DNA of 64,000 nucleotides from Amoebidium appalachense (GCA_963693365.1 CAVNZM010000005.1:4340001-4404000); one strand, 5' to 3'; shown: positions 1-44,144, counted from the stretch's first letter. Notes: a model not told the origin generated them from the letters alone. Program-made: numbers and translations.

Positions 1-267
1 GGGGCCGCTCAGCAGTCTAGTGCAGAGAGGGATCCCGCTACTCTTGGATTGTTCTCTAATATCCCATCGTATGTTCTCAGCGTGTGAGAACCCTTATCAA
101 TGTTTGAGTTGGCATAGCAGCAGTGTGAAGAAAACCAGTGTCTACCATAGGTGGTGTGTAGAGGTGGGAAGGGGAGGGGAGGAGAGAAAGGGACGGAAGG
201 TGGGGGGAGGGGGGAGGCACTACAAGTTGCTCACACTGAGGAGTGAAATTTCAGGCTTGCAATCCAG

Positions 268-552
268 GGGGGGTCCAATGGAGGCCTACTGGTGGGGGCA
301 TGCATCAACCAACGCCCTGATCTGTTTGGCGCTGCCGTCGCCGAAGTCGGGTACGTCGTTTCTCCTGGGGCTGCCCGGAGAGGGAGAGGGGAGGGGAGGG
401 GGTGGGGATATGCAGGGTTTGAGTGGGAAGGGGGCAAGACGGAGGGTGGAAAGAGGGGATTGGGTGAGGATTTGGGGTGAGGGGGCGGGGGAGGGGGATA
501 GAGGTCGGGGTTGTAGTTGGGGAGGGGGGAGGAAGGAGAGTAAAGTGGTGGT

Positions 553-604
<52 letters not shown>

Positions 605-746
605 GGGGCAGGCACTGACGAGCGGTCTGCAGGGTGCTGGACATGCTTAAGTTCCACAAGTTCACCATCGGCCATGCATGGTGTGTGTGTATGTGTGTGT
701 GTGTGTGTATGTGTGTGTGTGTGTGTCTGTGTGTGTCTGTGTGTGT

Positions 747-786
<40 letters not shown>

Positions 787-1923
787 CTGAGTGTGTGTGT
801 CTGTGCCTGTGCCTGTGCGGTTTCTTACCCCTAATTTCGACAATGCTGAGAACTGATGTGTGGCGTGTCAATGTATATGTGGGTATCCCTATTTGTATGT
901 GTGTGCGCGTATGGTTGAAAGATTGGCTAATGTCTGGGTGTTGTTATCAAGTTGCGGCAGAAAGCAAAGGGTGATATTGGTGGTGGTGGTGGTTGTGTGT
1001 GTGTGTGGGGGGGGGGGGGGGGGGGGGGGGGGAGGGGGGGGGCCAAGGGAGAGGCGGATGGGAAGGTGAGAGTAGGAAAAGAGGACGGCGAGGAGAAGGG
1101 AGAGATGGAGTGGGGCAAGGGGGGGGGGGAGGGGGGGAGGGAGAGTTCTACATCTTTCTTTTCTCGGGGCATGGGCCTTTACCGGAGGTTTGTTGCTGCA
1201 GGGTGTCCGACTACGGTGACCCAGACAAGGAGGAAGACTACAATGTCGTCATCAAGTGAGTAAATACATTCCCTTATGCCCATATAATCCTTACTGTGTG
1301 CAGAGTTTTTGTAGTGTTTTAGTGCAATGCATGGTGGCGTATAGCACATGGTGGCCCTTTATGGAGTATTACTTGGATATCCTGCCCTCACTACCCCAGT
1401 TATGTGTTTGTCTGCGACGTGATGACTTGCTGGGGGTGTGGAGGGCATAGGGCTGACATGCATGCAGGTACTCCCCCCTGCACAACATCAATGCAGGCGC
1501 ACAGTACCCGGCCGTGATGCTGACAACTGCCGACCACGATGTACGTGCCTGCCTGCCTGCCTGCCTGCCATGCCCTGCCTGCCATGCCCTGCCCTGCCCT
1601 GCCTCCCTGCGCCTGTTTGCACAGTCTGCCTGCCTGCCTACCCTAGCAACCTGCCTAACCACCCCTTTCTTCTCAGGTGCGTGTGGTGCCATCGCACTCG
1701 CTCAAGTTCATTGCCGCGCTGCAGCACAGCCTGCCCAACAACAAGAAGCCCCTGCTGATCAGGGTGGACACGGAGGTACGTGCCCCGGGGGGGGGGGGGG
1801 GGGGGAGGCTATGTTGCCGTGTGCACGTGTGTCGGGGTGCTGACGGGTGGTTGTGACCAGGCTGGACACGGCGCAGGTCGGCCAACAAAGAAAATTGTAA
1901 GTGACCCCCCCCCCCACCCCCCC

Positions 1924-1973
<50 letters not shown>

Positions 1974-2255
1974 CACCCGCCCAAATGAGCATACACCACC
2001 ACCACCAACTATCCCCCCTCCACCCCCACCCCAATCGCCTGAAATGAACACACCATCACCACCACTCACCCCTCCCGTGCGGTCACAAATGAGCCAGTGC
2101 GAGTAAGAAAGAGCACGAAATAATTGGCGCATAACAGGTATTGAGTTATGTTTCTGAGCTGCTGCTGACTGTGTGCCTACCTGCTGCAGATCGACCAGTC
2201 TACGGATGTGTTTGCATTCATAGCCCGGGCTGTGGATGCACAGTGGCACGACTGA
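268..2255 (+). CDS. PREP: Prolyl oligopeptidase (prolyl endopeptidase), C-terminal part, 7 exons; 5' end outside window
   Basis: Serine peptidase of family S9A that cleaves short peptides after proline, normally cytosolic. Exons: 268-350, 633-680, 1202-1255, 1468-1540, 1677-1775, 1861-1896, 2190-2255, all with GT/AG borders and matching phases. The spliced peptide covers the end of the alpha/beta-hydrolase domain. The nucleophile motif GGSNGG has its Ser codon at 274-276. It is followed by NQRPDLFG and [19 protein letters not shown] carries the catalytic Asp at 1538-1540, the last codon of its exon. AGHGAGRPT carries the catalytic His in exon 1861-1896. The stop is TGA at 2253-2255. The residue after the catalytic Asp is Val, where animal enzymes usually have a second Asp. 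The propeller domain and N-terminus must lie to the left; bases 1-267 read as intron. Family assignment is very secure. Confidence 0.95.
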
Positions 2256-2262
2256 GCCCACA

Positions 2263-2268
2263 AATAAA
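2263..2268 (+). promoter_or_regulatory. Poly(A) signal AATAAA for the prolyl oligopeptidase gene
   Basis: A canonical AATAAA hexamer lies 8 bases after the TGA stop of the prolyl oligopeptidase gene. The position suggests a very short 3' UTR. Function is inferred from motif and position only. Confidence 0.5.
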
Positions 2269-2337
2269 CAGCCAACACCTTGGCCCAGCCAGTGGCAGCC
2301 TTTTACATATATATTCTTGTGCTGCTGTCCCCCCCCC

Positions 2338-2369
2338 ATGCGTACTTCGTACCGTGTTCCGCATCCAAG
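2338..2369 (+). repeat. 3' fragment of the dispersed poly(C)-tailed element
   Basis: Matches the conserved 3' end of the family (TGCGTACTTCGTACCGTGTT then CGCAT) and is followed by a C run. Only the last 32 bases are present. Confidence 0.6.
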
Positions 2370-2441
2370 CCCCCCATTCTTCTTTCAGAGGTGTCCTTTC
2401 AGGACAGACCACTGTGTGGCGACCGCTTTACTTCCATGCAA

Positions 2442-2804
2442 CCGGGCATGGTTGCTCTGTGTCGTGCATCTGTAAGCACATACGCATTTTCCGCTGCACT
2501 GCATTGGTTTGCACACACATATTCGTTTTGCTCACCTTGCTTGCATAAGCAACCCTGCTTGTCTTTGATCAAGACGGGTTGACCCTCCCAAGTTCAGTTG
2601 ATGCTGCTGTCTGAGTTGGAGGGTCGTATATACGCGGGCTAAGGGGTCGAAACTCAGACGCAATTGATGACTTGGGCCCTCCTTAAGGATGGGCTCTGCT
2701 TATGACGCATACTGTGCGCATGGCTGATGTTGGTTGCATACTTGAATGTTTGCCTTTGCATGTGTCCTTCGTGTATGCGTACTTCGTACCGTGTTCCGCA
2801 TTCC

Positions 2805-2806
<2 letters not shown>
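2442..2806 (+). repeat. Dispersed element, subfamily A, near full length
   Basis: Shares about 365 bases with the copy at 59176-59552, from CGGGCATGGTTGCTCTGTG to TTCCGCATTC. It contains the GTCTGAGTT / AACTCAGAC inverted repeat as a perfect 9-bp match and ends in a poly-C tract at 2807-2843. Confidence 0.9.
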
Positions 2807-2846
<40 letters not shown>

Positions 2847-2892
2847 CCCTCCCTCCCTCCCCCCACAAAAAAAAAAAAAAGAAAAAAAAAAC

Positions 2893-2939
<47 letters not shown>

Positions 2940-3550
2940 GGCATGAACTCAGCATTACTGAATGCTGGCAGCTTAACGATGAGCTAATGGTACTGTACTC
3001 CAAACAATGCGGATGATTTCAGGGGCTTGTACATGGGGACATCGTACATTTTCAATGATATTTTATTAGTGCCATAATGTATGTGGACCACAATTAAGGG
3101 TGCCAGCATGTGTGGGAATCACATTTCATTGCGCCACCATGTTATTAATAATTCAACACTGGTTAACACTGGTACTATTTATGTATTCAGAGCCGCAAAG
3201 CATGGGCCGACCTTCAGTTCATATTCATTCACCTATCATTGGCTATATTCAGCAACTTCACCCGCATGCATTCATACCATAATCATCCATATACTTATAA
3301 CATCAGAGCTGTCACCAGGTACTAGGCGCACCGTACTGACTTTAACCTTGTTATCACCGTCACAAGCCAGCTAGACGAAGGGTCGCCTACAGTCTGCGTA
3401 CCATAACATAGGCTGCACACTCTTTACAGCTGAACACAACCTCGGTGTAGAGCGGGCCATGTGTGGGTGTATAACTATGTGCACGTGAGAAGATGCATGC
3501 TATCTGGAATCGTGGCCAAAAAAGGTAGTCCATAAAAAAAAAAAAAAGGA

Positions 3551-13084
<9,534 letters not shown>

Positions 13085-13496
13085 GTGGCCACCTTAACGG
13101 CCTTAAGACAGGCCACGCGGAGGGGCAGGTTGGAGTGTCGGTGATTGATAATCAGGGCTACAGGGTGGGGCGATGGCACACATCACGGCCACCTAGAAAT
13201 GGAGATGGGAAGAACGGAGATGTCCATACCGTTGGTGATTACTCTGGCGTAACTTTGAGGACTTTGAATTATGGTCAGGTTACAACGGAGAAATCACTTT
13301 TGTTTATTTCAATTTGGTGATCATAATGTATTTGTTTTAGCAGAAAGCTTTTGTTTGTTTTCTTTGGCCGCGGGCTTCAAACTGAGCCACTGGGGGAGGC
13401 CAGTTTGGCCACAAACCTAATTTATGATTCCAACTTACCTTCCCTAACATTTTACTATGCATGAACAGTGGCTGATTAAAATGCTAATAGTCCTTG

Positions 13497-13513
13497 TATA
13501 AATAACCTTATAT
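13497..13513. promoter_or_regulatory. Overlapping TATA-like motifs facing both ways
   Basis: The plus strand reads TATAAATAA at 13497-13505, and the minus strand reads TATATAAG at 13513-13506. They sit between head-to-head genes: the plus motif is about 70 bases upstream of the candidate exon at 13573 and the minus motif about 420 bases upstream of the gene 2 ATG. Function is inferred from motif and position only. Confidence 0.3.
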
Positions 13514-13572
13514 AGATATTTGGGTTTAGGTGACCCAATCCGCAGCTGCGCACCCCCACAACGGCGCTTGCC

Positions 13573-13608
13573 ATGCCTGACATGAAAAACCAACAGTTCT
13601 CACAGCAG
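13573..13608 (+). CDS. Candidate alternative first coding exon of the formin gene
   Basis: ATG at 13573 opens 12 codons (MPDMKNQQFSQQ) ending exactly at a consensus donor GTGAGT. The phase is 0, so the exon could join directly to formin exon 2 (14520), replacing the exon at 14077-14106. A TATA-like motif lies about 70 bases upstream. No transcript evidence is available, so this is an inference. Confidence 0.3.
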
Positions 13609-14076
13609 GTGAGTGTGCCGGAGCGGCGAGATCGAGCGCGCTCTAACTTCGAATTCCGCGGCCGTGAAGTAAACAAACGTATGCATACGACCACTTCAGA
13701 AAACGTACAGAGAATACTCCCTTAGGCCCTAGACCTATAATCTCCTGCCAGCTGCATGTATACAGGAGCGCATATTGGCAGGGTATAAGCTGACGTTGCC
13801 AGCCGTGAACGGCTGCAGGCAAACCTAAACATCCCACAGCAGAAGAAATCATACACAACAGCACCGCCCAGATCTAGCCGTAGGGTGTATTTGAACCAGA
13901 GGTTCGGTTTTGCTAGCCGCTATTACTATGGTAGCCCTGCTGTGTAAAGGCATATGAGAGGGTGTGGCTCTAGTTAGCACTCAGGGGGCCGAGGCGGGCT
14001 GGTGGGAATCGCACAGATTCAGTAGTACGATCGGAAAGTCAACGGACACTATCCGAAAGTCTTTTTCACAGCCAGG

Positions 14077-27308
<13,232 letters not shown>

Positions 27309-28531
27309 TGCACATGCATGCTCAGTGGGAGATTTGGGTGGTAGAGTTGAGTAGGTTAGTTGCAAAATCGAACATTGGCAATCAATGAAGAAATATTGTA
27401 AAGTGTGTGAGAGGGTATGTGGTGCATAATGGTAGGCATGTATGACCAATAGGCTGCAGTTTCAATGTTAAGGATGCGAAAGTTATGCATGCATATGGGG
27501 GTACGTGACCATGTTGGTAGAGACGGCCTTCTAGCAAACATAACTTGAGACAAGCAGGAGTTACATATTATGCGTTCTGTGTACATTATAGATGTTATAA
27601 TCCCACGAGTCAATGTATTCTTGGAGGAGGTAGGCAGCTCGTTAGTCTTGATTTGGTTGGTAGCCTACCGGGTAGAACTGTTACACTATACGGGCTGCAG
27701 AAGCATCGACGGGAGATTAGTACCCCTGTTAGTGGGGGGAGGGGGGGAGGGGGGGGAAAGGGGGGAAGAGGGGGGGAGCGGGTATCTTCCAGAGACGATA
27801 ATTACCCAATGGTTCTCTCATGCACAACTGTACTTGGAATATATGATGATAGGCCACTCATATGATGTAGTCCCACATGTACAGAAATAATAAGAGCACT
27901 CCATTATAATAAAGTCAATAAGCATAAACAAAGCACACCGTCGGAGCATGTATATAAAACAATAAAAAGAAGTAGGAATATGGTAAAACTATTTGCATAG
28001 TATGAGACAATACACCCACATGTATTGTTCACGTTTGCACTTTCATGTCTGCACGTGCAAGACCTCCCTATACCCCCCAGGCCATCATACATGGGATTCA
28101 TGGCCAGTTCTATTGCTATCATCGACCATACGGTACTCAGTGAACCGTGACTGGGTTAAATATGTCACTCGCCTGCCCAGTGATAATCACGAATACACAG
28201 TCTGCAACCGTAGTGCAGCCCTACTTTGGCTGTAACAAACTGTATTTTCTACCCCTTTTTCTTCCTTGGCAAAGCTTCCAAACTTTTGCGCATGCACGAC
28301 ATGTATACTTAAATGATCGGGTCCCGTGTGTGCATATGCCATGCATATGTAACGGTTGCAGTATCATGTGTTGTATGTAATCAGTTAGGGCCTTAGGTAA
28401 TGCCGTAGGTAGTTTAGTCAATTTCCTACCTTTTTCTTGTTTCTTTATCGTTTTATGATCATGAATAAATTGGCAGGCTGTTTTTCTTCTTCTTTCTCTT
28501 TTTCATTTTTTTCTTTCTGTGTTGTGTTGTG

Positions 28532-28598
<67 letters not shown>

Positions 28599-28972
28599 CG
28601 TGCGCCACGGTGTGTGTATTTCACGTATCATGCATGTGTGTATTTGGGGGGCCCGGGAGGGTGAGGGGGTTAGCATGGTTGTAGGGGAAGGGGGGGTAAG
28701 AGGACTTTCTTTCCGTTTTTCTTTTTTTTTTGGGGGGGGGGGGGGGGGGCGGGGGTGGGGGGTGGGGAGGGGGGGGGAGAAATGGGGGGGGGGGGGGGGG
28801 GGGGGGGGAATTCAGTAGTTCAAACCCTACCTGCCTTCATCTTGTTCGAATTGCACACCCCGTAATCACGTAATCCCTAGGGCGCGACTCAGCTGCAGCT
28901 TGGCAATTGCAACTAATAGCCCTTCCCCCTTTTATTCCTCACCCCCCCTGTCTTGTTGTCTAGTGCGTCATC
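27309..28972. other. Intergenic region between the formin and TPR genes
   Basis: Includes the formin 3' flank, an AT-richer stretch (27310-28500), a GT repeat (28535-28594) and G-tracts (28731-28808). AATAAA occurs at 27961-27966. A CTAG splice-acceptor-like site lies just upstream of the next ATG, so the next gene may have a spliced 5' UTR. No further exon is supported. Confidence 0.55.
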
Positions 28973-37494
<8,522 letters not shown>

Positions 37495-37908
37495 TGCATA
37501 GGCCATGGTGGCATGTACACAGTGAACAAACCCGTAGAACGAAACAGTTGAATGTGTATTGCATCTAGTCTTTGCACAACAGGTGTGTTGCATCGAATGG
37601 TCCCGCTAATGATGTATCAAATCCACCTTACTCATGTCAATCACATGTGTTGTTTCCACCTAATAGTCTCCAGTTGTGTGATACCTATACATGTTTATTC
37701 CTTCCATCTACAAAATGATGGTACATGCAAATGGCTTCGATGTGTAAAAGGTGTGTTTCATCTACTTTTGCCCAGAGTTGGTGTATGATAGTTATTTGGG
37801 GCATTCCCGCATCAATACATGCATATGTGTGGGCTGGCAAATACAGCCAACATAGCCCGTCCTACGTACACTACAGCCCGGCCAGCGGGTCTGGCATTTG
37901 ATTGGTTG
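37495..37908. other. Short convergent intergenic region
   Basis: About 410 bases of non-repetitive sequence separate the stops of the TPR gene (+) and GPN1 (-). The minus strand carries AATAAA at 37699-37694, about 210 bases past the GPN1 stop, a plausible poly(A) signal. No gene is visible. Confidence 0.6.
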
Positions 37909-38255
37909 CTACTGCTGGCTGGCCAGGTAGCGCTGGAACGAGGGGTCCATTTCATCCTCATCCTCTGCATCATGTGTTGCACGTCACCACCCATGAAATA
38001 AAATCACCGACCCCATTATAGTTTCCGGGCCACGCAAAATACAGAAAGACCCCCCCCCCCCCCCCCCCCTTCTTCCCCCTCCCCCCTCCTTTCAAACACG
38101 CGAACATTGCGTGCACACAAAGACAACATTTGTGCAACCAGGCACAAGCACTCGCATTCAGGCGTGTACGTATACACACACTCACCCACCCACACATCCA
38201 CGGTAACCCCATTATCCCTGTCAGAGACTCAAACCTCACCCACAACCACAAGTAG

Positions 38256-38304
<49 letters not shown>

Positions 38305-38401
38305 AAAAAAAAAAAAAAAGCAGCCCCAGCCCCCCTTCCCCCCACCCCCCACCCCCCACCCCATGGCCAACCACCAATTAACAAACAAAAAAAAAAAAAA
38401 A

Positions 38402-38445
<44 letters not shown>

Positions 38446-38449
38446 AAAG

Positions 38450-38485
<36 letters not shown>

Positions 38486-38648
38486 ACCCACCCACCACCA
38501 CCACCACCACCACCACCAAAAAAAAAAAAAAAAAAGGTTTTAATGCATACACATGCACACACACCAAAAGTGCCACATTTGCATTATGCAAATCACACAC
38601 GTGCAAACACCCACTTCCACGTATGCACATGCATGGGCAGAATCCACA

Positions 38649-38697
<49 letters not shown>

Positions 38698-38861
38698 TCG
38701 TCATCGTCCCCCTCGTCACTGCTGTCCTCTGGTAGTGCCGGTGATCTCCAGTGGCTGACTCCCGGCGCCCCCAACACAGACCCTACCCACTGCGTATTAG
38801 CACCACTGATAAAGCACTCTTACCAAGTCATCATAAGTGCACGCACGCATGCACGCACACT

Positions 38862-38928
<67 letters not shown>

Positions 38929-38931
38929 CGC

Positions 38932-38968
<37 letters not shown>

Positions 38969-39153
38969 ATAGAGAGAGACACCCTCCATATCTTCCTCTT
39001 CCCTAGAGCTACCACCAACACCACCCATCTAACCTACCCACACAAACAACACAAACTGGCCTAACCATCGGCTCCCCCCCCCCCCCCCCCCCCCCAACAC
39101 CACCCATCTAACCTACCCACACAAACAACACAAACTGGCCTAACCATCGACTC

Positions 39154-39191
<38 letters not shown>

Positions 39192-40028
39192 CTTTCCCCC
39201 CTCCCCCCTCCCTCCTCCCTCTCTCACCACTACACCACAACAACAACAAAAAAGAAGGAAGAAAAAATGAAGAAAGATATCAATCGAATAGCCAGAACAC
39301 CAACCCCACCCCCAGTGCACATCCCACACAGGCTGTCGCCTACCCTTGCCGTCGACCACGACTGCGCCCGCCTTGCCCATGTCTGTGTGCAGTCTCTCCA
39401 TGGCCTCCTCCTTGGCCCTCTGCTCGATCTCAGCCTGCACCCCTTCATATCAGCACGTGTACACCTTTCGTTCCCCCTCCATGCGTGGCCAAAAACATCA
39501 ACATCGTGTCCATGAGAAACTTCCTCCTACTTGCATACAGCTAGCAAACAGAAACTTAAAGTTGCAGAACGGTAATAACTCCCAGGAGGGAGGGAGGGAG
39601 GGAGGGGTAGGGGAAGAGGGAGGGGGAAGGGGGGGAGCGGGGGGGAGGGGGGGAGGGAGACGGAGACGGAGAGGGAGAGGGAGAGGGGGGAAAGAGAGAG
39701 CGAGAGGGAGAGGGAGAGGGAGAGGGAGAGAGACGTGAGGGGAGGGAGCGCGGGAGAGAGTGAGAACATAAAGGGAGAGAGAGAGAGGAGGCCATAAAGA
39801 GAGACAGCGAGAGGGTCATTAAGAGGAAAGCAAAAAAAACCAAAGATACACACCTTTTCAACACGCAGGCGTTCCAGCTCAGGCACGTACGACCTGTACG
39901 CAACACCCATTATCGTCTGTGTCCCCTTGAAACCAACCCCTCCCATCACCATTCCCCCCTCCCCCCTCCCCCCCCCTTTCCTCCACCCAACCCACGCACC
40001 CACCCCCTACCCACCCACACACGCACGC

Positions 40029-40062
<34 letters not shown>

Positions 40063-40197
40063 ACACACACACACCTGTAGTACTCTGTCTTGGCCTCGTC
40101 TATGCGCTGAAACAGTGTGGCCATGCCCTGCCCGGTGACTGCAGACACACTGGCAAACTGCACCCCCCCGACGTCAGTAATCCAAGCCGCCAAAGCG

Positions 40198-40230
<33 letters not shown>

Positions 40231-41355
40231 TTCCTCCCCCCCCCCCCCACACACACACCCTTCCCATCTACAACCTCCGACTTTTCCAATTCTTTTCCCC
40301 CTCTCCCCCGCTCTCACTGATCTCCCTCCCCCTCCCACTTACTCTATCCCCCTCTCTCTCCCTCCGTCTGACCAGTATGTGTGTGAATTCTCTCTCCCCT
40401 CCCCTCTGGCGTGTCTCTCTTATCCATCTCTCACTCCCCCCCCCCCCCCCCCCCTCTCTCTCTCTGGTTGTAAACGTGTGCACATCTGCCTGTTGGTATC
40501 TATCTCTTTCTCTGCCTACCCCCCCCCCCCCCCCCTCCTCCCCCTCCACTTCCCCCCCTTCCTCCCCCCTCTCCTCCTCCCCCCCGGGGTGTGTGTCCGC
40601 CTGCCTATACTTTCTATCCCCCTCTCCCCCCCCCCACACACTCAGCACTCACAGCCAGTGTCTTATAGAACTCCTCCAGCACCAGGCCCATGCTCTGGCT
40701 CAGTGTGCTCATGTAGCTGTCATCCCTCTGCAGTGCCTCTCTCAATAGCTCATAGTCCTGCATCCACTCAGTGGCAAACTGGGAACACACCCCACTCTAA
40801 GTGTGCATCACCAACACACATCAACTGAACTACTGGCCCTGTACGGTACTTATCACCAACACACATCAACTAAACTACTGGCCCTGTACGGTACTTATCA
40901 CCAACACACATCAACTAAACTACTGGCCCTGTACGGTACTTATCACCAACACACATCAACTAAACTACTGGCCCTGTACGGTACTTATCACCAACACACA
41001 TCAACTAAACTACTGGCCCTGTACGGTACTTATCACCAACACACATCAACTGAACTACTGGCCTTGTACGGTACTTATCAAGCAACATTAAACTGACCAC
41101 TACTGCCTACTCATGTGCCATGCCCGGCCCGGCCCGGCCCGACCGTTAAGCCCACCCGGACCCGAATTCCCCTCATCTCCCCCCCCTCCCCCCCCCTTCC
41201 CCCCTCCCCCAACACACACAAACACACACAAAGAAACACCATTCACACAACCACAAACATCAATCACACATGCACCTCCCCTCTTGCTTGTGCCACCTAT
41301 GCCTCATGCCCTGCTCCCCTCCCCACCTCCCCACCTCCCCCCCCCCCCCCCCCCC

Positions 41356-41388
<33 letters not shown>

Positions 41389-41849
41389 ACACCCACCCAA
41401 CAAACCAAACGACACTAACAATCATCCACACGGCCATTGCACACCCACAAACCCACGCCTCCCCTCCCCCTCCCCCCCAAACACACATATACACACCTCG
41501 CTGTCCACCACGTCCGCCTTATTGAAGCACACCACCATAGGCAGTTTTGTCTTGTAGAAGATGCTGCATACACAAGGGTCAGTCCCTACCTCTACACCCC
41601 CCCACCCCACCCCCATTCCTCCCTCCCCTTGCTCCCTCCAGACCCCCCCCCCCCCCCCCCCCCCCCCCCAACACACACACACGCACACACACACAAACAC
41701 ATCCTCCGTCCCTCCTAACCACCTCCCCCTCATCCCACCTGCACACCTAGCAACTCACCCACCTGCCCACACACCAGGTAGTTACACACACACACACAGA
41801 CAGGCACACACAGAGAGATCCACAGACAGCAGCCCCCCCTCCCCCCCCC

Positions 41850-41880
<31 letters not shown>

Positions 41881-41885
41881 AGCAG

Positions 41886-41919
<34 letters not shown>

Positions 41920-42361
41920 ACACACAGACACACACACACACCTGCAGGCATAAAGCATGTTCGATACGAATGTGACCGGGCTTGTGCATCTAGGTGTGTC
42001 GACCAGATAGAGCACCATAGTGGGCATGGTGGCCGCCAGTGACTCTGTGATCACGGCACCACTTGCACTCCACGTGAAGATCTCGATCTGCCCGGGTGTG
42101 TCTACAAACACCTGGCTGCACGGGCACAATGAGATAAACACTCTCTCCACCCCTCCGTAACCATCACAAATACACACACACACACATACAAACACCAGCT
42201 CCCTCTCTCTTTCCCCCCTCCTCTCTCCCCCCCCCCCCCTCCCCCCCACACACACACGCGCGCACACACACCCTCCTCTTGTCATGGACTTACACTACTC
42301 CGAAATCTATAATTTCCTACCATGCAAACATTCACCCCTCCCTTCCCTTCCCTTCCTTCCC

Positions 42362-42403
<42 letters not shown>

Positions 42404-42570
42404 AAACCACACACACACACGCACACACGCACATACACACACACACACCCAGCAACCGCATTCCACTGGGCCAACCCTATATACCCTGCAGCATACCGCC
42501 TCCCATCTACCCACCCATCTTCTCTTCGTTTGCCACCTGTCCTCGTACCCTCCCCCTCCTCCCCTCCCCC

Positions 42571-42605
<35 letters not shown>

Positions 42606-43009
42606 CACCCAATTACCACCACCACCGCCACCACCACCACACACGACACACAAAGCACATATCACTTTACCATCTTCTGCCTTAAATCAACAACTAGCAT
42701 ATATTCCTCTTCTCCTCCCCCCCCACACGCACGCACGCACGCACGCACCCACCCACCCATCCTAAACCCCCCGCCCCCTCCCCCCTCCCCCCACCCACCC
42801 ACCCACCCACCCACCCAACGTACCTTATCTGGGCACTGCGTTTCTCCACAAACTCTATAACCTTGTCAAAGCGGGTGGCAAACAGGTTAAGGGCTGTGAG
42901 GATGCCACCATTGGGCCCTAGCTGGTATCTGCCAGGTCAAGGCACAAACACAGAGAGAGATGCTTTGCTAAGCTCATATTGTCATGCACTACCTTATGCT
43001 GCCTATCCT

Positions 43010-43059
<50 letters not shown>

Positions 43060-44144
43060 CCTCCCTCTCTCTCTCTCTCTTTCTCTCTCTCTCCCACCCT
43101 CCCCCACCCCCTCTTCCCCTCGGCCTTGCTCTCTCGCCCCTCTATGTCTCCCTTCCACCCACCCACCCAATCCCCACTCCTTCGCACCCCTTTCCCTCTC
43201 TCTCTCCCTCTCTCTCTCTCCCTCCCCCTCCCCCCAGTTTTCCCCCTCTTCACTGTTCCTCTCTACCCTATTCCCCCCTCCCTCTCCCTCCCTCCTTCTC
43301 CCCTACCTCACTATTTCTTTCTTTTTGTGTGCACGCACGCCTGCGTGCCTGTGCATGTGGCGGTGTGTTCGCTGTGTGCACCTCTGTCATTATGTGCGTA
43401 CCTCCTGCCCTCCCCCCTCCCCCCCTCCCCCCTTCCCCCCTCCCCCTTTCCCCCCCTCCCCCCCCCCCCCCCCCCCCCCACACACACACACAACCGCCGG
43501 CACAACCTTCCCTGCACCTTTGTCTCGGTCTCCAACCCTCACCCTTTGCTCGCTCCCTGCTTAATTCCGTTCAGCTTTTGAACAAACCCCCCTCCCCACC
43601 CCACCCCCTCCTCCCCCCTCCGCGTAGGGGCACACAAGGCCCAAAAAAAAAAAAAAAAAAAAAAGGATACTGCTTCATGACCTCCCTGTAGTTGACTGTG
43701 TCACGTATGTCGATGTTTGCCCCGTACGGCAGAGTCTTGACTGCCGGATCCAGGTTGATAGTGTAAGGCAGCTGCCCCTGCTCCCGTGCATATGCGTTGA
43801 TTCTCTACGCCCCCCTCCTGCATTAGTACTGCACCGAGACCAAGATCGAAACACACACAGACACACTCGGTTTTTTTTTGTTTTTTTTTCTTCTTTTTTT
43901 AAGGGGGTGGGGGGCGGGGGGGAGGAGGGGAAAGAGGGAGGAAGAGGGGGAAGGGGGGGGGGGGGGGGGGAGGGGGGGGGGGAGGGGGGGGAAGGGGGGG
44001 AAGGGGGGGAAGGGGGGGGAGGGGGGGGGGGGGAGGGTAGTATCACACCTGCATCAGGGTGGTCTTGCCAGCGCCTGCCATGCCAATCAACAGCACCACG
44101 GGGGGCTTGCCTGCCGCCTCCGCTGTCCCACTTGTGCTGGCCAT
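37909..44144 (-). CDS. GPN1: GPN-loop GTPase 1 (XAB1/Npa3 family), complete, 11 exons
   Basis: Dimeric GTPase needed for assembly and nuclear import of RNA polymerase II. Exons in transcript order: 44144-44049, 43804-43671, 42928-42824, 42115-41942, 41563-41497, 40778-40653, 40157-40075, 39893-39854, 39434-39330, 38789-38696, 37964-37909; every phase matches. The P-loop is GMAGAGKTT in exon 1. [20 protein letters not shown] follows in exon 2. The diagnostic GPN loop (LGPNGGI) is in exon 3. Switch motif [15 protein letters not shown] is in exon 4, and the base-recognition motif NKAD in exon 5. A charged helix ([15 protein letters not shown]) and a very acidic tail ([15 protein letters not shown]) precede the stop TAG at 37911-37909. 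The 39330 and 38789 borders are the least certain. Head to head with the ESCRT-0 gene. Confidence 0.95.
38245..38535. repeat. Compound simple repeat: poly-C, poly-A, GAAA tetramers, poly-C, CCA, poly-A
   Basis: About 290 bases made of successive homopolymers and short tandem repeats, including about twelve GAAA units at 38404-38448. It lies in the last intron of GPN1 (sense strand poly-G and poly-T). Open frames across it encode only homopolymeric peptides. Confidence 0.9.
39010..39160. repeat. Tandem duplication of about 75 bp ending in poly-C
   Basis: The segment CACCACCCATCTAACCTACC through CTGGCCTAACCATCG occurs twice back to back, each copy followed by a C homopolymer. It lies in a GPN1 intron. 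Confidence 0.85.
40806..41090. repeat. 45-bp minisatellite in a GPN1 intron
   Basis: Six copies of a 45-base unit (TATCACCAACACACATCAAC followed by 25 more bases) start at 40806, 40851, 40896, 40941, 40986 and 41031, with a partial seventh. Copies differ at only one or two positions. The period is a multiple of three, so two plus-strand frames stay open for about 96 codons. The unit lies antisense, inside the intron between exons 41563-41497 and 40778-40653, and is most likely not coding. Confidence 0.9.

Larger units (their letters stand above)
2256..3550. other. Intergenic region between convergent genes 1 and 2
   Basis: This stretch separates the stops of gene 1 (+) and gene 2 (-). It holds a 3' fragment and one long copy of the dispersed poly(C)-tailed element, a poly-C/poly-A/CA tract at 2807-2937, and about 600 bases (2940-3540) of ordinary, AT-richer sequence. 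I see no coding exon. On the minus strand an AATAAA lies at 3067-3062, a possible distal poly(A) signal for gene 2. Confidence 0.6.
13085..14076. other. Divergent intergenic region between gene 2 (-) and the formin gene (+)
   Basis: About 1 kb without simple repeats, clearly different from the introns around it. It carries TATA-like motifs on both strands near 13500 and a short candidate first exon at 13573-13608. This is the expected location of the promoters of both flanking genes. No other gene is visible. Confidence 0.55.

Noticed and set aside
40806-41090. CRISPR-like array
   Set aside because: The 45-bp unit repeats head to tail without unique spacers, inside an intron of a eukaryotic gene.
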